Below, piece by piece: positions 47,090 to 59,589 of a stretch of 64,000 bases of DNA. The translations under genes and the position numbers were made by a program. Within the stretch, counting starts at the first letter, position 1; every line of letters starts with the position of its first letter. Source of the DNA: Nemophila menziesii (Eukaryota; Streptophyta; Magnoliopsida; Boraginales; Hydrophyllaceae); assembly GCA_029959085.1 (NCBI GenBank), contig JARWIR010000001.1:16173730-16237729 (forward strand). Reading direction: 5' to 3'. The notes beneath the pieces were generated by a model. The model searched no databases. It was not told where the DNA came from and was given only the letters and a program-made list of their open reading frames with translations.

Positions 47090-47176
47090 GCCAGAAACGA
47101 TCCTGGACACCACTTATGTTTGGCCCGAATCGATCCTGGCCACCACTTATAAAAAAAGCTTGTAATATAATATAGA
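47090..47176 (-). mobile_element. Helitron 5' end fragment
   Basis: The minus strand begins TCTATATTATATTACAAGC after an A and continues into TAAGTGGTGGCCAGGATCG, as in the Helitrons at 39135-39398 and 26689-26846. No 3' end was found to its left. Confidence 0.5.
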
Positions 47177-47186
47177 TTTGAATGTA

Positions 47187-47439
47187 CTCCCTTTGTCCAA
47201 TAATGTTTGTCCTTCTTTCTAAAATGAGGTGTCCAACAATATTTGTTCATTTACATTATCAAGACTTTTTTTCTTCAATTTTTCCAATATTACCCCTAAC
47301 TAATTAGTTATAAAGAATGGTGCAATAAATGACCTTATACTTAATGAATAAGAAGTAATATAGTAAAGAGGGTAGATAATTAATGTGTTTTTTAAGATTT
47401 GTGCCACAAAGTTGGACAAACATAAGTAAATAGAGGAAG
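47187..47439. mobile_element. Stowaway-type MITE
   Basis: Begins CTCCCTTTGTCCAATAATG and ends GTAAATAGAGGAAG in inverted orientation, with TA on each side (47185-47186 and 47440-47441), the Tc1/mariner target. 253 bp. Confidence 0.82.
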
Positions 47440-47441
47440 TA

Positions 47442-47759
47442 AGATTTACATGTCAAAAAAAAAATGTAAGATTTACATTATTCCTTAAAAAATGTAACAA
47501 ACTTATTATAAAAAATACTTTGATCTAAAATTATAAATATAAACTTATCGACTATAACTTGATTTTGAAAAAAGTAATATTGAATATCTTAAATCACATC
47601 ACATTTTTAGATAAATATTAAAAAACCAATATATGATTTATTTATTTTATTTTATTCTTTTTTCTTTATTTTATGATTAGTTTTTATAAAATAAGATAAA
47701 GATAATATAATTTGAAATGAAATTCAGCGTTACTCTTTCGAAAAAGTCGAACCATGCTA
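47442..47759. other. AT-rich DNA, nothing identified
   Basis: No feature recognised. Confidence 0.4.
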
Positions 47760-48074
47760 GCTTAGGGTCATTAATGATATAAGACCTACCCATTACACAA
47801 CTTTACAAACTACATCCATATTAGTTAGAGCCCCAACTAAACCCAACTAGTAATGATAAAAAGCCCAAAACCCCCCTACAATCCATTATAAATCCCCCAC
47901 CATCCCCTTTCCTCTCTCACAGACCCAACCCCCCTCCCCCTCCCCTCCCCTCCCCTCCCGATCCCTTCTCTGTGATATAGAGCAACCCACAGCCGTCCCC
48001 CCTACCATTAGACCACCGTACCACCGCCATCATCTCGGCAGCATACCCAACCCACCGCCACCTCTTACAATCCA

Positions 48075-48315
48075 GTAAACGAACCACCACCATCATCATC
48101 AATCCCACCACCACCATCATCATCAATCCCATCATCCAGTAACCGAACCACCACCATCAGCATCAATCCCACCACCACCACCATCATCATTCGAACCCAG
48201 TAACCACCACCATCATCATCAATCCCATCATCCAGTAACCGAACCACCACCATCATCATCAGTCCCACCACCACTACCATCATCATCAATCCCACCACCA
48301 CCATCATCATCATTC
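48075..48315. repeat. ACCACCACCATCATCATC minisatellite
   Basis: About six irregular copies of a unit of 35-50 bases made of ACC and ATC triplets, with AATCCCA and GTAACCGA spacers. Confidence 0.85.
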
Positions 48316-48654
48316 TAACCCAATTTCTTCACCTCCAATCGAACTCCATTCGAACCATCAACACCAAAACCCTCTCTACCAAATCACAACCATCAACACC
48401 ATTACACCACCACCTATCCTTCCCACTCGGCGACACACTCTCCACCATCACGAACAACCGCCGTCATCATCAAACCGACCACCGCCCATAAACCCTTAAT
48501 CTTGCTGGGTCCACCCCACCAGCAGCAGCAAAAAAGTATGGTTCAGCCCACCAGCAGCAGCAAAACAGTATGGGTCCGTGCCTTTGAAGCCCATTCTCTT
48601 GATGGGTCCAATCCGATGCAGCCCATTTCCTTGATGGGTCCAATCCGATAATAA

Positions 48655-48900
48655 CTTCATGCGTTCATCACGCAAAGAACTAAATTCAGGCTCTGGTATG
48701 AGTGGCATTTCTTCTGATGTAGTTACACGATTGTGCTCGAGATCAACAATAACTACCTACAACCGTTATAACCATTGCAGATCAAGTATGAAAGACCATA
48801 TGGAATTGTAAAGTATAGAACTTACGCCATCCATTGTTAGCCCATATGTATCAACATTTGAATGAAGACCCATCATATATGGTGTAGGTGCATAGAACAC
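48655..48900 (-). pseudogene. captured SCD1-like DENN-domain exon pair
   Basis: On the minus strand, an exon ending at 48826 encodes APTPYMMGLHSNVDTYGLTM and closes with DG before a GTAAGT donor. The next exon begins at 48756 after a TTGTAG acceptor and encodes VVIVDLEHNRVTTSEEMPLI, then PEPEFSSLRDERMKLL. Joined, these match the DENN region of plant SCD1-type proteins, which act with Rab GTPases in cytokinesis and exocytosis. Homology stops abruptly on both sides, so this is a captured piece with its intron kept. Identification is from memory of the family. Confidence 0.65.
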
Positions 48901-49480
48901 AACCTCTTCAACACGATTACCAACTGAGACCGACGCCTGGGAATGACATTTTCCACCATTGAAGGCCTTGAAGGCTTTACTGATGGCTACGCCAACATCT
49001 GGATGGGTCTAGACCTTTGAAGCCAATTCCTTAATGGGTACAGACATGTGAAGCCCAATGCCTTAATGGGTCCAGACTGGATTTGTATTAATGGATTTAG
49101 TTCTAAAATATTTGGTGCTGATGGGGCTGGACTATTTTGGACTTGGGTTGAGTAGATGTTAAGTAGTTGGTTATGGGGCCAATCCCAATTTAGCTGTAGT
49201 ACATGTTGGGGCCAGGAACTGATAATAGATGTGGACTGTATTGAGTTTGTTGGTCATGGATGGGTCAGACCCGTGAGGAATAATGGACAAAACCTAAAAA
49301 AGAAATCCTTAGCAGGTACCTTTATGGTTGTAAGAAGATGTAAGTGTAAATAATGTGTTAGAATTTTAATAAACTAAATAGTCCTTGTGAAAAGAACATA
49401 TTGTTGGGTTGTACCCAATAGATAAATTGGATTGAATAAAAAACAAATGGTGTGGGTTTGGACCCACTACGAGAAAGGGT

Positions 49481-49928
49481 AAAAAGGTAAAAAAGCTAAC
49501 TAGACACTTAGAAACAGACTTTATAATGGATGTTTTTGTAACTTGGTGTTACTTTATAAAGTTTTTGAATTTTTGGCTTTATATTGTAATTTCCTCGCTA
49601 GCTTATACGGCCATGTGTACCACCTAGTTACCCCATGTGAATAGTTGTTGTCTGATTGAAAGCTGCTAAAATTATTCTGTCCTGTAATCTGTGACCACAT
49701 CTACTAGCTTGTGTCTATATCCGCCTCCCCTCTCTCTTTCGTCAATCTCGCCATCTTAATTTGCTGGATTTCTTAATTTCTTTTTATGCTTAGCTGCATA
49801 GAAGTCTCTTTTGTGGGCATTTATTAATTGGTTAATAAGATACTCTTAAGTGTAACGTAAGAGAAATCGAAACAACAAAGGTGGTGTTTAATATTCTGCT
49901 GCAGTTATTGCACATACCTACGCTAAGT
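49481..49928. promoter_or_regulatory. upstream region of the TauE gene
   Basis: About 450 bases between the repeat and the start codon. A CT-rich tract at 49724-49740 could be in the 5' UTR. No clear TATA box was identified. Confidence 0.35.
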
Positions 49929-50219
49929 ATGAAAACAAAAGGGCTGGTGGTTTATTTGCTTACAGGTTTCTCTTGTGCCGTTTTCTTGGCGGTATTGGTT
50001 AATCACCACCAATATAACGGTGGTCCACGACCGTATCTTCTTTCACAACATGCATTTGGAGCTGAAGCCAAAGTTTGGCCGGTACGTACCTATAAATATT
50101 CTGTGTTTTTATTCATTTTTATTGCTTTCACTCCAACAACAAGTTTCTTCTCACAAGTCTAATCTTCAGGTTCTGAAAAGTCCTTAATTGACCACCACTC
50201 ACTTTTTCTATTTTTTTTA

Positions 50220-50273
<54 letters not shown>

Positions 50274-50494
50274 CCCCATTGGTCTATGTACGTTAGGGTT
50301 GAGCAGAATAGTGGTAAATGGTAAACCGACCCGTTAAGGTAATAAAAACCGACCTAAAACAGGGTAAAAATTACCCTAACCCATTTTATAACATACCTTA
50401 CCCTTCAATTTTGGGCATGTTATTTTTTTTACCACGGGTTTACCTTCTATACATTACCACACGGGTTGGACCCGTCCAACCCGTATACTGTTCA

Positions 50495-50536
<42 letters not shown>

Positions 50537-53500
50537 ATATGGTCAAGATCTGGCCATTTGACACATTTGGCTACTTCGTTCACCGAAATCTTATCCTCGT
50601 CTCTTCTTTGAATTTTACCTAATATGTACTTTATTTTGAAGAACAAAAATTCTTTTAATTGAATAGTAGCATTTAAACTTTATTCGGTTTTATGTTTTTT
50701 ATTGTGATTAAATTATGAATTTTACCAAGGGTAAAACCCGGGTAACCCGTTAGTTAACTCGTCTTAACCCGTGGTAATTTTTATTTTACCATTAACCCGG
50801 GTTTACCCTCCAACATTTACCACTTTCCAATATTACCCTACCCTTACCCTAGACCCCAACCCGGGTAAACCCGACCCGTGCTCACCCCTAATGTACGTTA
50901 CAGTCGTACATATATGTATTATTTTTTCTTCATTTTTATATTCTTATTTGAAATTAAAGGGGTTTTATATGGTGTTAAATTTGTAGGACTTGAAATTTAG
51001 TTGGAGGCTAGTATTAGCAACAGTGATAGGATTCTTGGGATCAGCATGTGGAACCGTAGGTGGTGTTGGTGGTGGTGGCATTTTCGTTCCGATGCTTACT
51101 TTGGTTGTTGGATTCGATACAAAGTCTGCCGCCGCTATCTCAAAATGTAAGACTCTACGTACTCTTCTTTATCGCGAAACACATACGTTCGTATGTCAAA
51201 TTGGGTGTTTAATCATTGACGTTATTATATATAGTATAGTATATTTAATTTTAATAAAATATGTCTCAAACACATTTTTATTGGACTCTGTAGGTAATTT
51301 CAGATAATAATTGAACATTTAATTAATTGCTTTGATTTTACAAGTTCAAAATTTATTGGTGGTAATCTTTTTCTAAACGTGAATGCAGTAAAAGGCAAAG
51401 GACAAAGGTCCTTAAGCCTCAATGTCAACATTGTAAAAAATAAATATCCCCCAGGAAAGAAATTCACCAAACCACCACATTCCCGTGATTAGTTAAAGTT
51501 TGTCTAGGAGTATTTATGTTTTTTGGGTGGCCTGGGTAGGGTGGGTCAGGGTCAGATACATAGGTAGGTAGGTAGTTTGATTATGTTCGAAAACATAAAA
51601 AAAATGGGAAATAAACGTGAGTAAAAGAAAATTAGAGCTCCCGAACTAAAAAGTTAATTAGTTCCCCGGCTAAAATAATTATAGCCCCTGCAATAATATT
51701 ACAGCCCCACTAAAATATTACGGCTTGGCCGGCCCCAGCAATAATATTGTTGTGTTTGTGATTTGAATTTGATGGGTGTGCAGGTATGATAATGGGAGCA
51801 TCTGCATCATCAGTTTGGTACAATTTGAGAGTACCTCATCCATGCAGAGAAGTTCCAATTATTGATTATGATTTAGCACTTCTGTTCCAGCCTACGCTCA
51901 TGTTAGGCATTACCATTGGTGTCTCTTTGAGTGTTGTTTTCCCCTATTGGCTAATTACTGTGCTTATCATCATACTATTCTTGGGTAACTTTCATTTTCA
52001 CTCCTACTTGCTGTATAAATTCAATATTTGGTACTCATGAATGCTTATGATTAAATATTTAAACATAATATTTGTCTTTAGACAGATGTACTAAGCACCA
52101 AGAATTTTAATTTTTTTGTTGTATTCATAACAGGGACTTCTTCGAGGTCTTTTTTCAAGGCGATTGAGATGTGGAAGGAAGAGACTATGTTAAAGGTTAG
52201 AATATTGTTTAATTGTCTCATCACCACTCATATTAATGCTTTATTATCTTTATGGTAATTCTTGAAAAACTACAGAAATCCATGAATGAGCAACGACGAG
52301 CACTTGTTAATTCTAGAGGGGAACGTAAGGCAGACATAAATTTTAAGTTAAATTTGAACAGCCTTTTTACCAGAATATATCTGTAATTATATTTTTTTCT
52401 TTCCTTGCCTGTTAAACAGTTCTCATTGACACAGATTATGAGCCACTAGCTCCTACAGAGGAGAAAACATATTTTGTAAGTAGACCTCAATTTACAATTT
52501 TTTTTTTCTTGTGTAACATTCATAGAATCTAACTCGGCCCTTTCAGCAAATTATAATGTGCAACTTGAATTTGAAGAGAGTATTGATTCTTCTACTTGTA
52601 TGGGTCGGTTTTTTAATGCTTCAAATTTTCAAGGCAAGTATACTATTTCTCCTGTATTCTCTAATCTGAAATCAATTTTGTAAAGTCTAGTTTTGACAAT
52701 TATCTATGCTTGCAGAATGATGTACCTGCTTGTAGTACACTATACTGGGTACTTAACTTATTTCAGGTAAACAAACTTAACTTAACGTGGTGAAATTCAC
52801 ACTAACTCTTTTCTCATATTTCTGCTTTTTCAGTTACCAGTAGCACTTGGAGTTTTCGTGTATGAATTTATGAAACTATACAAGGAAAGCAAGAAAAGGA
52901 GAATAGAAGGCAACTCTGAGTCAATATGTGAGGCTGCAATTCAATGGACAGCGACAAATCTTGTACTATGTTCCTTCTGTGGTATTCTGGGAGGGACCGT
53001 TGGGGGTTTGTTGGGTTCTGGTGGAGGATTTATTCTCGGACCTCTCCTACTTGAGATCGGTGTTATTCCTCAGGTAGCAAGTGCCACAGCAACGTTTGTG
53101 ATGATGTTTTCATCGTCTTTATCTGTAGTGGAATTTTATCTTCTTAAGAGGTTCCCTATACCATATGGTAATAATATTTTTACTTTCATCTCTCAAAATA
53201 CTACTTGAGTTTTCAGCTCTATTTTTACTTTCATTTCTGTGTGTGACTATAATTACTCTATTTTTCAGCTCTATACCTCATGGGAGTTTCTGTATTGGCT
53301 GGTTTCTGGGGACAATGCTTTATAAGAAAAGTAATTGCGATTTTAAAGAGAGCTTCACTCATTGTGTTCATCCTCTCTGGTGTCATCTTTTCCAGTGCTT
53401 TAACAATGGGTAATTACAAATTAAACACCTTCTCAACTAACAAATTTACAGAAATTACCAGGAGAATAGTATTTCCAGAAACTGAGCAAAAGTTTTTCCT

Positions 53501-53600
53501 TTCATGAACACTTGCAGGTGTTATTGGGATAGAGAAGAGCATTCAGATGATTAAAAATCATGAATTCATGGGGTTTCTAGATTTTTGTAGTAGTCAGTAA
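49929..53600 (+). CDS. sulfite exporter TauE/SafE family membrane protein (458 aa, 11 exons)
   Basis: Exons: 49929-50081, 50987-51146, 51784-51984, 52134-52195, 52276-52324, 52420-52475, 52547-52633, 52716-52766, 52834-53167, 53269-53409, 53518-53600. They join to 1,377 bases without a stop. The start is the first ATG of the frame and opens a hydrophobic N-terminal segment (signal or anchor). Two TauE repeats follow: [20 protein letters not shown] with PMLTLVVGF in exon 2, and [20 protein letters not shown] with [10 protein letters not shown] in exon 9. The exon 3 motif [19 protein letters not shown] is typical of the plant family, as are the length and the exon order. The family moves sulfur-containing or organic anions across membranes. 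The substrate of this plant group is not settled. Intron 7 has a GC donor (GCAAGT); all others are GT-AG. Intron 1 carries a hAT MITE and an AT run. This is the only clearly intact host gene here. Confidence 0.95.
50221..50272. repeat. (TA)n microsatellite in TauE intron 1
   Basis: 26 uninterrupted TA units just before the hAT MITE. Confidence 0.96.
50294..50890. mobile_element. short hAT element in TauE intron 1
   Basis: Ends TAGGGTTGAGCA and, inverted, TAGGGGTGAGCACGGG, with perfect 8-bp duplications ATGTACGT at 50286-50293 and 50891-50898. The interior is rich in ACCCG, GGGTAA and TTACCC motifs and has its own short AT run near 50499-50530. 597 bp, non-coding. Confidence 0.95.
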
Positions 53601-53940
53601 CCAGAGCAAGGATTAGTCTAATCTCACCTTTTATGTAAGAACAACAAGAAAGAAGTGGAGGGTTGTTGTTCAATGCATAATTGACCGACGCCTTTGTTCA
53701 TGTTAATTTATTAAATGTGTATAATTTAGGATGGTTGTGTAGAGAGAGTTAGCTATCGCTAACACCCACCACCACCGTGGCAACTTTCTGTACTTCCATT
53801 GTTGCGTACGTACTGAATATTTATTTTCAATTTTGGTGTCACTGTAATGACATTTCTTTTATTTTCTTTATTTACTACAATTTTTGTTATTGATTATATG
53901 TATCATTCAAACTACATAATTTATACGTATAAAATTTAAG
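53601..53940 (+). other. probable 3' UTR and flank of the TauE gene
   Basis: AT-rich, with no open frame. A poly(A) site probably lies within it, but no certain signal was picked. Confidence 0.4.
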
Positions 53941-53943
53941 TAT

Positions 53944-55125
53944 TTAGTTGCATGTTCCGCTGTTGTTGCTAAACATCTCAGTATTTTGCAAATTGGTCCC
54001 TGGGAAGTTAGTAGTTGTACTCGAACCTAGCTGAATACCTGCAACAAAGTTCCAGCGCTCATTAGTGCTTCTCCTAACCTGCGAAATTTGTTCCTGAAGT
54101 CGTACACCAGCTAAAGTCATCCGCCAATTATCTCTTCCCCCAGACCAGCAGATTCGGTTCCTGACTCCTAAGTTGCGCACTCAAGTCTTCTCCTCCTAAT
54201 CCGCGAATCCTTCTATCGCTATTTCAATTTCTCCCAGCTGTACACTCTAAGTCAACCTTGTTCCACAGTTGTTTAACCAACATACAACCGCGCATCAGAT
54301 GAATCACGGTTTCATCATGTATTCACACCATTTACACGTTCTTGAGATATCCATCCCCCGCTTATTCAAATTCCCGCCGGTAGCTAGTCTCTCATGAGCC
54401 GCCCGCCAAAGTAATACACGAATTTTTTTGCGGGCACCGGAGTTTCCAAATTCTATTTCATTCTACCCCACCATTTGTGACCACCCCATCCGAAACACTT
54501 AAAGCTGATCTAACCAAATAGATGCCATTCACCTCGTTTGACCTTGAAAGAGTATCCTTGTCCTCCCTATTCATTGTAACTCTTATCGCCTCAATTTCTC
54601 GGATCTTTTGTTGTGGTAGTCTATCCTAGAATCGCTCCCAGTCCCAACTACCATCAGTTTTGACGTTACCACTCACTGTATCATAGCGGATATCATTACC
54701 ATCTCTGTTGTAGCACTCGATATCAAAGGCTCATTACCTACCCAAAAGGATATACCGCCCCATTTCTTGTCACCCATAGGTATCCCCGTTTTACTGCAGC
54801 AATTCCTTCCACAATGGCGTGACATACTTGTAAATCATAGGGTTTTGCAACATATATTAGGTAGTTTTCTTTTTTAAAGTATTTTTGCTGTAGCGCCTTC
54901 ACCCACGATGTCCTTTTATCATGTATCAACTTCCAACCAAGTTTACCCAGTAGCGCCTTATTCATATCACTTGCTTTTCGAAACCCCAATCCACCCAGCT
55001 CCTTCGGAGTGCAAACTTTCTCCCAGGAAAGCGAGCTTATCTTTCGTTGTTCTTCAGATAAAATCTCTTACAATTATATCAATTTCCTCACACACGTAAC
55101 CCGATAACACTTCCACCTGCATTAT
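53944..55125 (-). pseudogene. LINE ORF2 3' fragment (reverse transcriptase end and zf-RVT)
   Basis: Minus-strand blocks in order: LGFRKASDMNKALLGKLGWK with SWVKALQQKYF (54860-55010), a WDWERF and LPQQKIREIEAIR region (about 54570-54650), then the zf-RVT domain with RAAHERLATGGNLNKRGMD and CKWCEYM (54320-54420). The frame at 53944-54180 matches the low-conservation linker before RNase H. Several stops. The 5' part is missing, as usual for LINE insertions. It ends just after the TauE gene. Confidence 0.8.
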
Positions 55126-55129
55126 TTGT

Positions 55130-55759
55130 TTTTATAATTTCAACAATGTCTCTAAACAAAGAATATCCAAAAATTGTGTAATTTATATAGATTTTCCATT
55201 ATATGTTAAATCGATTAGATATATCATATGTAGTGGGAAAAATACGGCTAGAACCAAGAATCGCACATGGGATTGGCGCAGTCCTAGCGAAAGAGTTCTT
55301 TTACTCCTAATAAGGGTAGCGATAATGGACGTGGACAAGCACGTAAAGGAGTTTGGTCCGGTAAGAACAGGATATCATCCTTCTATATGGGCTAGTGGTA
55401 CGTTGCTTGTGGATCCTGGAAAGTATACCCAAATACCTTATGATTTGGGCCTCTAAGAATGAGTCCATTATGGTTACTAGATAATGACTCGGAGGACAAG
55501 TAAGTCACGCCAATATATATCTTTGGACATCAAAGGTATAAGGCATTCCAAAACCCTAAGCCTTCTACCCTCACAAGATCCCCTAACCCTTTAACTCATG
55601 CCGCCTCGGTTCCCTAATCCTTCCTAGGTGAGGAAATCCCAACGCAGATCACTGAAGTCATACATGTAGCAAGTACCCAGTCGAAAGGATCGAGGACCCC
55701 GACCTTTGATCCATATTGTAGAATCTCACCCCTACATCGAACTTTTTCTTTCAAGAGAG
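55130..55759. other. low-copy DNA, nothing identified
   Basis: Less AT-rich than its surroundings, but no domain could be read. The small minus-strand frame at 55614-55817 overlaps the LTR edge and is not supported. Confidence 0.4.
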
Positions 55760-55764
55760 ATGAC

Positions 55765-57267
55765 TGGTGTCGGCTAAGGTGTGATAAAATAATAGATAAA
55801 TAAGATGCAACTAACACCCTAGCTTAAACACGTTACTCACTGCAAGTATCACAGATCGTATGCAAGTTTTAATGATAAGTAGAGTTCGTTCCTCAGAGAC
55901 TACGAAAGTTAGGAGAACTTATGCAAATATATAGTGCAAATAAAAGAAGCTAGAAGAATAATACGCTGGAAATAAAAGACTCTGAAATATTTGTTGGATT
56001 TTTAAGACTCTAATTGACTAAATAAAATAAAGACATTGAACTATATAAAATAGATAAAAGCATATGATAGTTTAGCTTGAGAACTAGCAAGTAATTCCCA
56101 CTAGACTTGTTCTATGTTTATTACCTAAGGGGGAATAGTTTGATATACAATATCCGGAATTCTAAATTCCTTCTAACCCCCTTCCGGGTGGACTCAGGAG
56201 GCTCAGAACTTGGTGGTTAAAATAAACCCTAATGACTATCCAGTTAGGCAAGCCCTTCCGGATCACTACCACAAACTAGACGACTATGTGATGTTTTCTA
56301 TAATTATATCCCCCTTCCGGATGTTAACTCAATTACTAAGGTAATCCTATACGTGCGCATCGCAAGAACTACAGACATGAATTCAAAGCACATAATACAA
56401 AGCTATCACTACTAAATTCAATCAAATGTAAAAGGACATCCCAAATTCAATAACATATAAAATAAGTGTAGGGTTCATACCCATATTCTAATCTCAAGCT
56501 AAAAAAATTAAGTCATAAGAGAGAAATAAGAATACAGCATTACAAACGGGTAGGGTTGGAGCGGCATGAACAGCTTCCAAGCTCCTTCTACTCTTCTTCT
56601 ATCTTGATCTAGGCTTCTTCTTGGTCTTTAGATGATTAGGGACTGACCAAGTATGATTTTATAATGATAAGAGAGTGCATTTATAGGGTTTTCCAAACCC
56701 TAGGTCAGATTTTTTGAGTAGAGGGCAAGTAACATGACTCTTTTCCAAAACAAATTGGTTTCCTATAAAATATAGTAGAAGAGAAAAATTGTTGTTGTCT
56801 TGTTTTGGTCGTAACTTACTTGTTATTGCTCAGATTTTTGCCTACTTTATATCGAAACGACTTCGTCGAAAAGATATACACTTTTTCTTCAGACCGAATC
56901 TCCAAATTCCCAGCTGATTTTAAGTTATAATTATTTTAGTAGATGTGGTTGCAGAATTTCAGATTTACTTGACAACTTTTCCTTTCCTATTTTATCTCTA
57001 CTTCCTTTTATCTCCAATTTCAATCCATATCTTCTTTCCTTATCTCTTTAGAATTGATTTGGCATTTAATTAATTTACATATATCTTTAAAGTTTTATTT
57101 TAACACACAAATTAAACCGAATATGCTCTAAAAATAATATATCATCAAATCAAGACAAGAAATAGGAAAATATCGAAATATGAATAAAAATATATAATTA
57201 AATGCTAAAATACACCTAAAATGATGTCTTCGGACTAGATTAATTCATCACAAATAGGAAGACATCA
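55765..57267 (-). mobile_element. solo LTR of the gag-only Gypsy family (minus orientation)
   Basis: Starts TGGTGTCGGCTAAGGTGTG and ends AGACATCA, colinear with the LTRs at 14103 and 20168 but clearly diverged. Perfect 5-bp duplication ATGAC at 55760-55764 and 57268-57272. TATA box on the minus strand at about 56678-56687. No internal region left. Confidence 0.92.
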
Positions 57268-57272
57268 ATGAC

Positions 57273-58166
57273 CAATATATTTGATAGATTTAATTATATT
57301 AAGGGCGTCGATTAATATAAAAGTGTTTGAGCAACTATTGAAAATATTTTACACATAAAAAAGACTCAAATTATTTTAAACAAAGTATAAAGGGCGACTC
57401 AAACTTATTTCATACAACAATAAATTATTAAATAAATTTTAACAAATCATTAATGATGAATCTTATGAACAATTCATTATGAACCATAAATTTTGAAATA
57501 TAAACCATGAATTATGAACCATAAATCATGAATTTCGAACAAAGATCTTAGTAATTCTCAACCGGAAAGAGTTGAACAAACCTCAACAAGGAAAGAGCTA
57601 ACGAGAAACATTAACACCAAACAAGAGCCAACAGTCACCGCTTCCACCCAACATTAACTAGGTGGAACCTAACCTAAACAACAACTAAGTCATGCAACTA
57701 ACGAATGAACGTGGTGCATTTTTTTGGTAATTATGAGTGTTAGTGACATATGTTATTGAATATACGATCTTGGTGCAATTTTTTTATTATATCTTAACTT
57801 CTTAACTTGGTATTTCAAAATGAGTAAAATTAGCGATTAGTTAATTTTTTCGAAATGCATTTAAGCAAAGGAAATACCTAATATACATAAAACCAAATCT
57901 TTAATTATTTTAAGCCACAATTGTAGGTCTCATTTTTTTTCCTTTATCCATTTTAGGCTACTAAAATTGAAAATTAGACTAATTGATTTTTATTTTAAGC
58001 ACTTATTTCTATCTGTTATCAATAGTCTTGCTACATTGCAAGCTTTATTTTTTATTGAATTGAGAGATTAGAAAAGCTACATTCTTACCGTTTATTTTTA
58101 TTTGTCTTAATTTTTTTGGCATAAGAATAAAAAAAATTAAATAAACCATATCTTTACTATATTACC
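57273..58166. other. AT-rich DNA, nothing identified
   Basis: A short run of diverged repeats (AACCATAAATTATGAA-like) at 57460-57540. No genes. Confidence 0.4.
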
Positions 58167-58862
58167 TAGGAGTGTGCATCGGGTTAGATAACCCGCATAA
58201 CCCGACCAACCCGATTACACTAAACCAAAATTATAAATTAGCTTTTTATTGGATGGGTTGCGGTTTATATTTTTGAGAAAAGATACACATTTTGCGGGGT
58301 ATGAATTTTAAACTTGAAACCCGTAAACCCCCATATACCCGATTAACTTGTAGTATAAAAAATTATAAAAAATTGTATTGCTCCTTTTATTCAAATAAAA
58401 TAGTAGAGATCATGTGCTTCTCACTCTACATTTCGTTTTTTTCCTTCCCTTTTAAATTTTTGAAATCCCTCAATATTTCAATAATATTTTATCTAATGAA
58501 TCTGTTTTTCATTTCAATTATGATATTATCTCTATTTTTTGTTTAAATCATAAATTTATTTTCCTAAAACCTCATTTAATATCTTTTTATCAGAGATGAT
58601 TTGAAATGCATATGAGTATCCTAAATTTTGCTACAACTTTCGTTTCTAATATAAATTTGACTCGCCGAATGAATATGGATACAAATTTGGCTTATTTATC
58701 GAACCAAATCACCCGCAATGCCCCCGCAACCCGCCCAACCCAAAACTCAATGGTTTATACAATGTATTGGGGGTGCGGGTCTCATTTTTACAAACCCGCA
58801 CAAGAACGGGCGGTTTGTGGGTTGGATACTTTTTATCCAAAACCGACTTATGCATACCCCTA
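58167..58862. mobile_element. hAT-like short element, old
   Basis: Ends TAGGAGTGTGCATCGGG and, inverted, TAGGGGTATGCATAAGTCGG, with AACCCG/ACCCGC-rich subterminal regions. The 8-bp flanks no longer match, so the insertion is older than the others or the edges are shifted. Confidence 0.6.
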
Positions 58863-58949
58863 AATTATTGCCTTTATTCAATAAGTATAAAGTCATTTAT
58901 CGTACCATTCATTTTAATTAATTAATTAGTGATGATACTGAAAATTTTT

Positions 58950-59040
58950 GGAAAAATACATTTGATATTTTAAAAAGACAAATAATATTGGACATCAGTT
59001 TTAGTAAGTTGGACAAATAAAGTTAGACAGAGGAAATAGT
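58950..59040. mobile_element. partial Stowaway-like end
   Basis: GGACAAATAAAGTTAGACAG and AGGAAATAGTA resemble the right end of the Stowaway at 47187-47439. No left end seen. Confidence 0.35.
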
Positions 59041-59589
59041 ATTATTCAGAGCATGTTTGAGTTTGTTTATTTTAGAACTAAAATATTTTTTTTTAAAGTA
59101 TTTGTTAAAAATATTAATAAATATCTTGAGATCTAATATCATTTTAAGTATTTTATAAAAAAAACATATATTTACTAATTTTAAGGGTCTAAATCATTTT
59201 TAAAGGTATAAATACATTTTGAATATTTTATAAAAATATTTTCTAATAAACTCTTAATTAATCTTTGGACAAAGTTAAATTAAAGATAAAACATCAAAAT
59301 AAGAAATTTGATTATTATAGAATAGTATAGAAACTAAAGTAATATGATAATGATTAAATTTTAAAATAGATGATCTATTAAATTTGATTGTTTTTATTTT
59401 ATTTATAATTGAATCAAGCATTATAAAAGATTATATAAAAATAATGGAAAGAAATGATATACAAGGTTATATTTATTATTATTTTTTAATACAACTGAGA
59501 TCAATAAAATGAGTAGAAAATACAAAGACTCTAAACTTAGTAAGGGCATTAAAAACATTTATGTGTTATCCAATTATATCTATCTTTCG

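Larger units (their letters stand above)
47760..49480. mobile_element. unidentified repeat unit with captured exon
   Basis: Layout: AT-rich lead-in with GCCC boxes, CT-rich leader (47900-48000), CCA/TCA minisatellite, captured DENN exons, then a tail with GGGTTGTACCC, GGGTTTGGACCC and TGGGTCCAGAC motifs. The same order of parts recurs loosely at 9050-10560 and 62900-63750. Termini and target duplication were not found, so the class is unknown. Confidence 0.4.

Noticed and set aside
48065..48313. Met/Asp/Gly-rich minus-strand frame
   Set aside because: It is the ACC/ATC minisatellite read in one frame.
49881..49928. Longer N-terminus for the TauE protein beginning at 49881
   Set aside because: The codon there is GTG. 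The first ATG in frame is at 49929 and opens a suitable hydrophobic segment.
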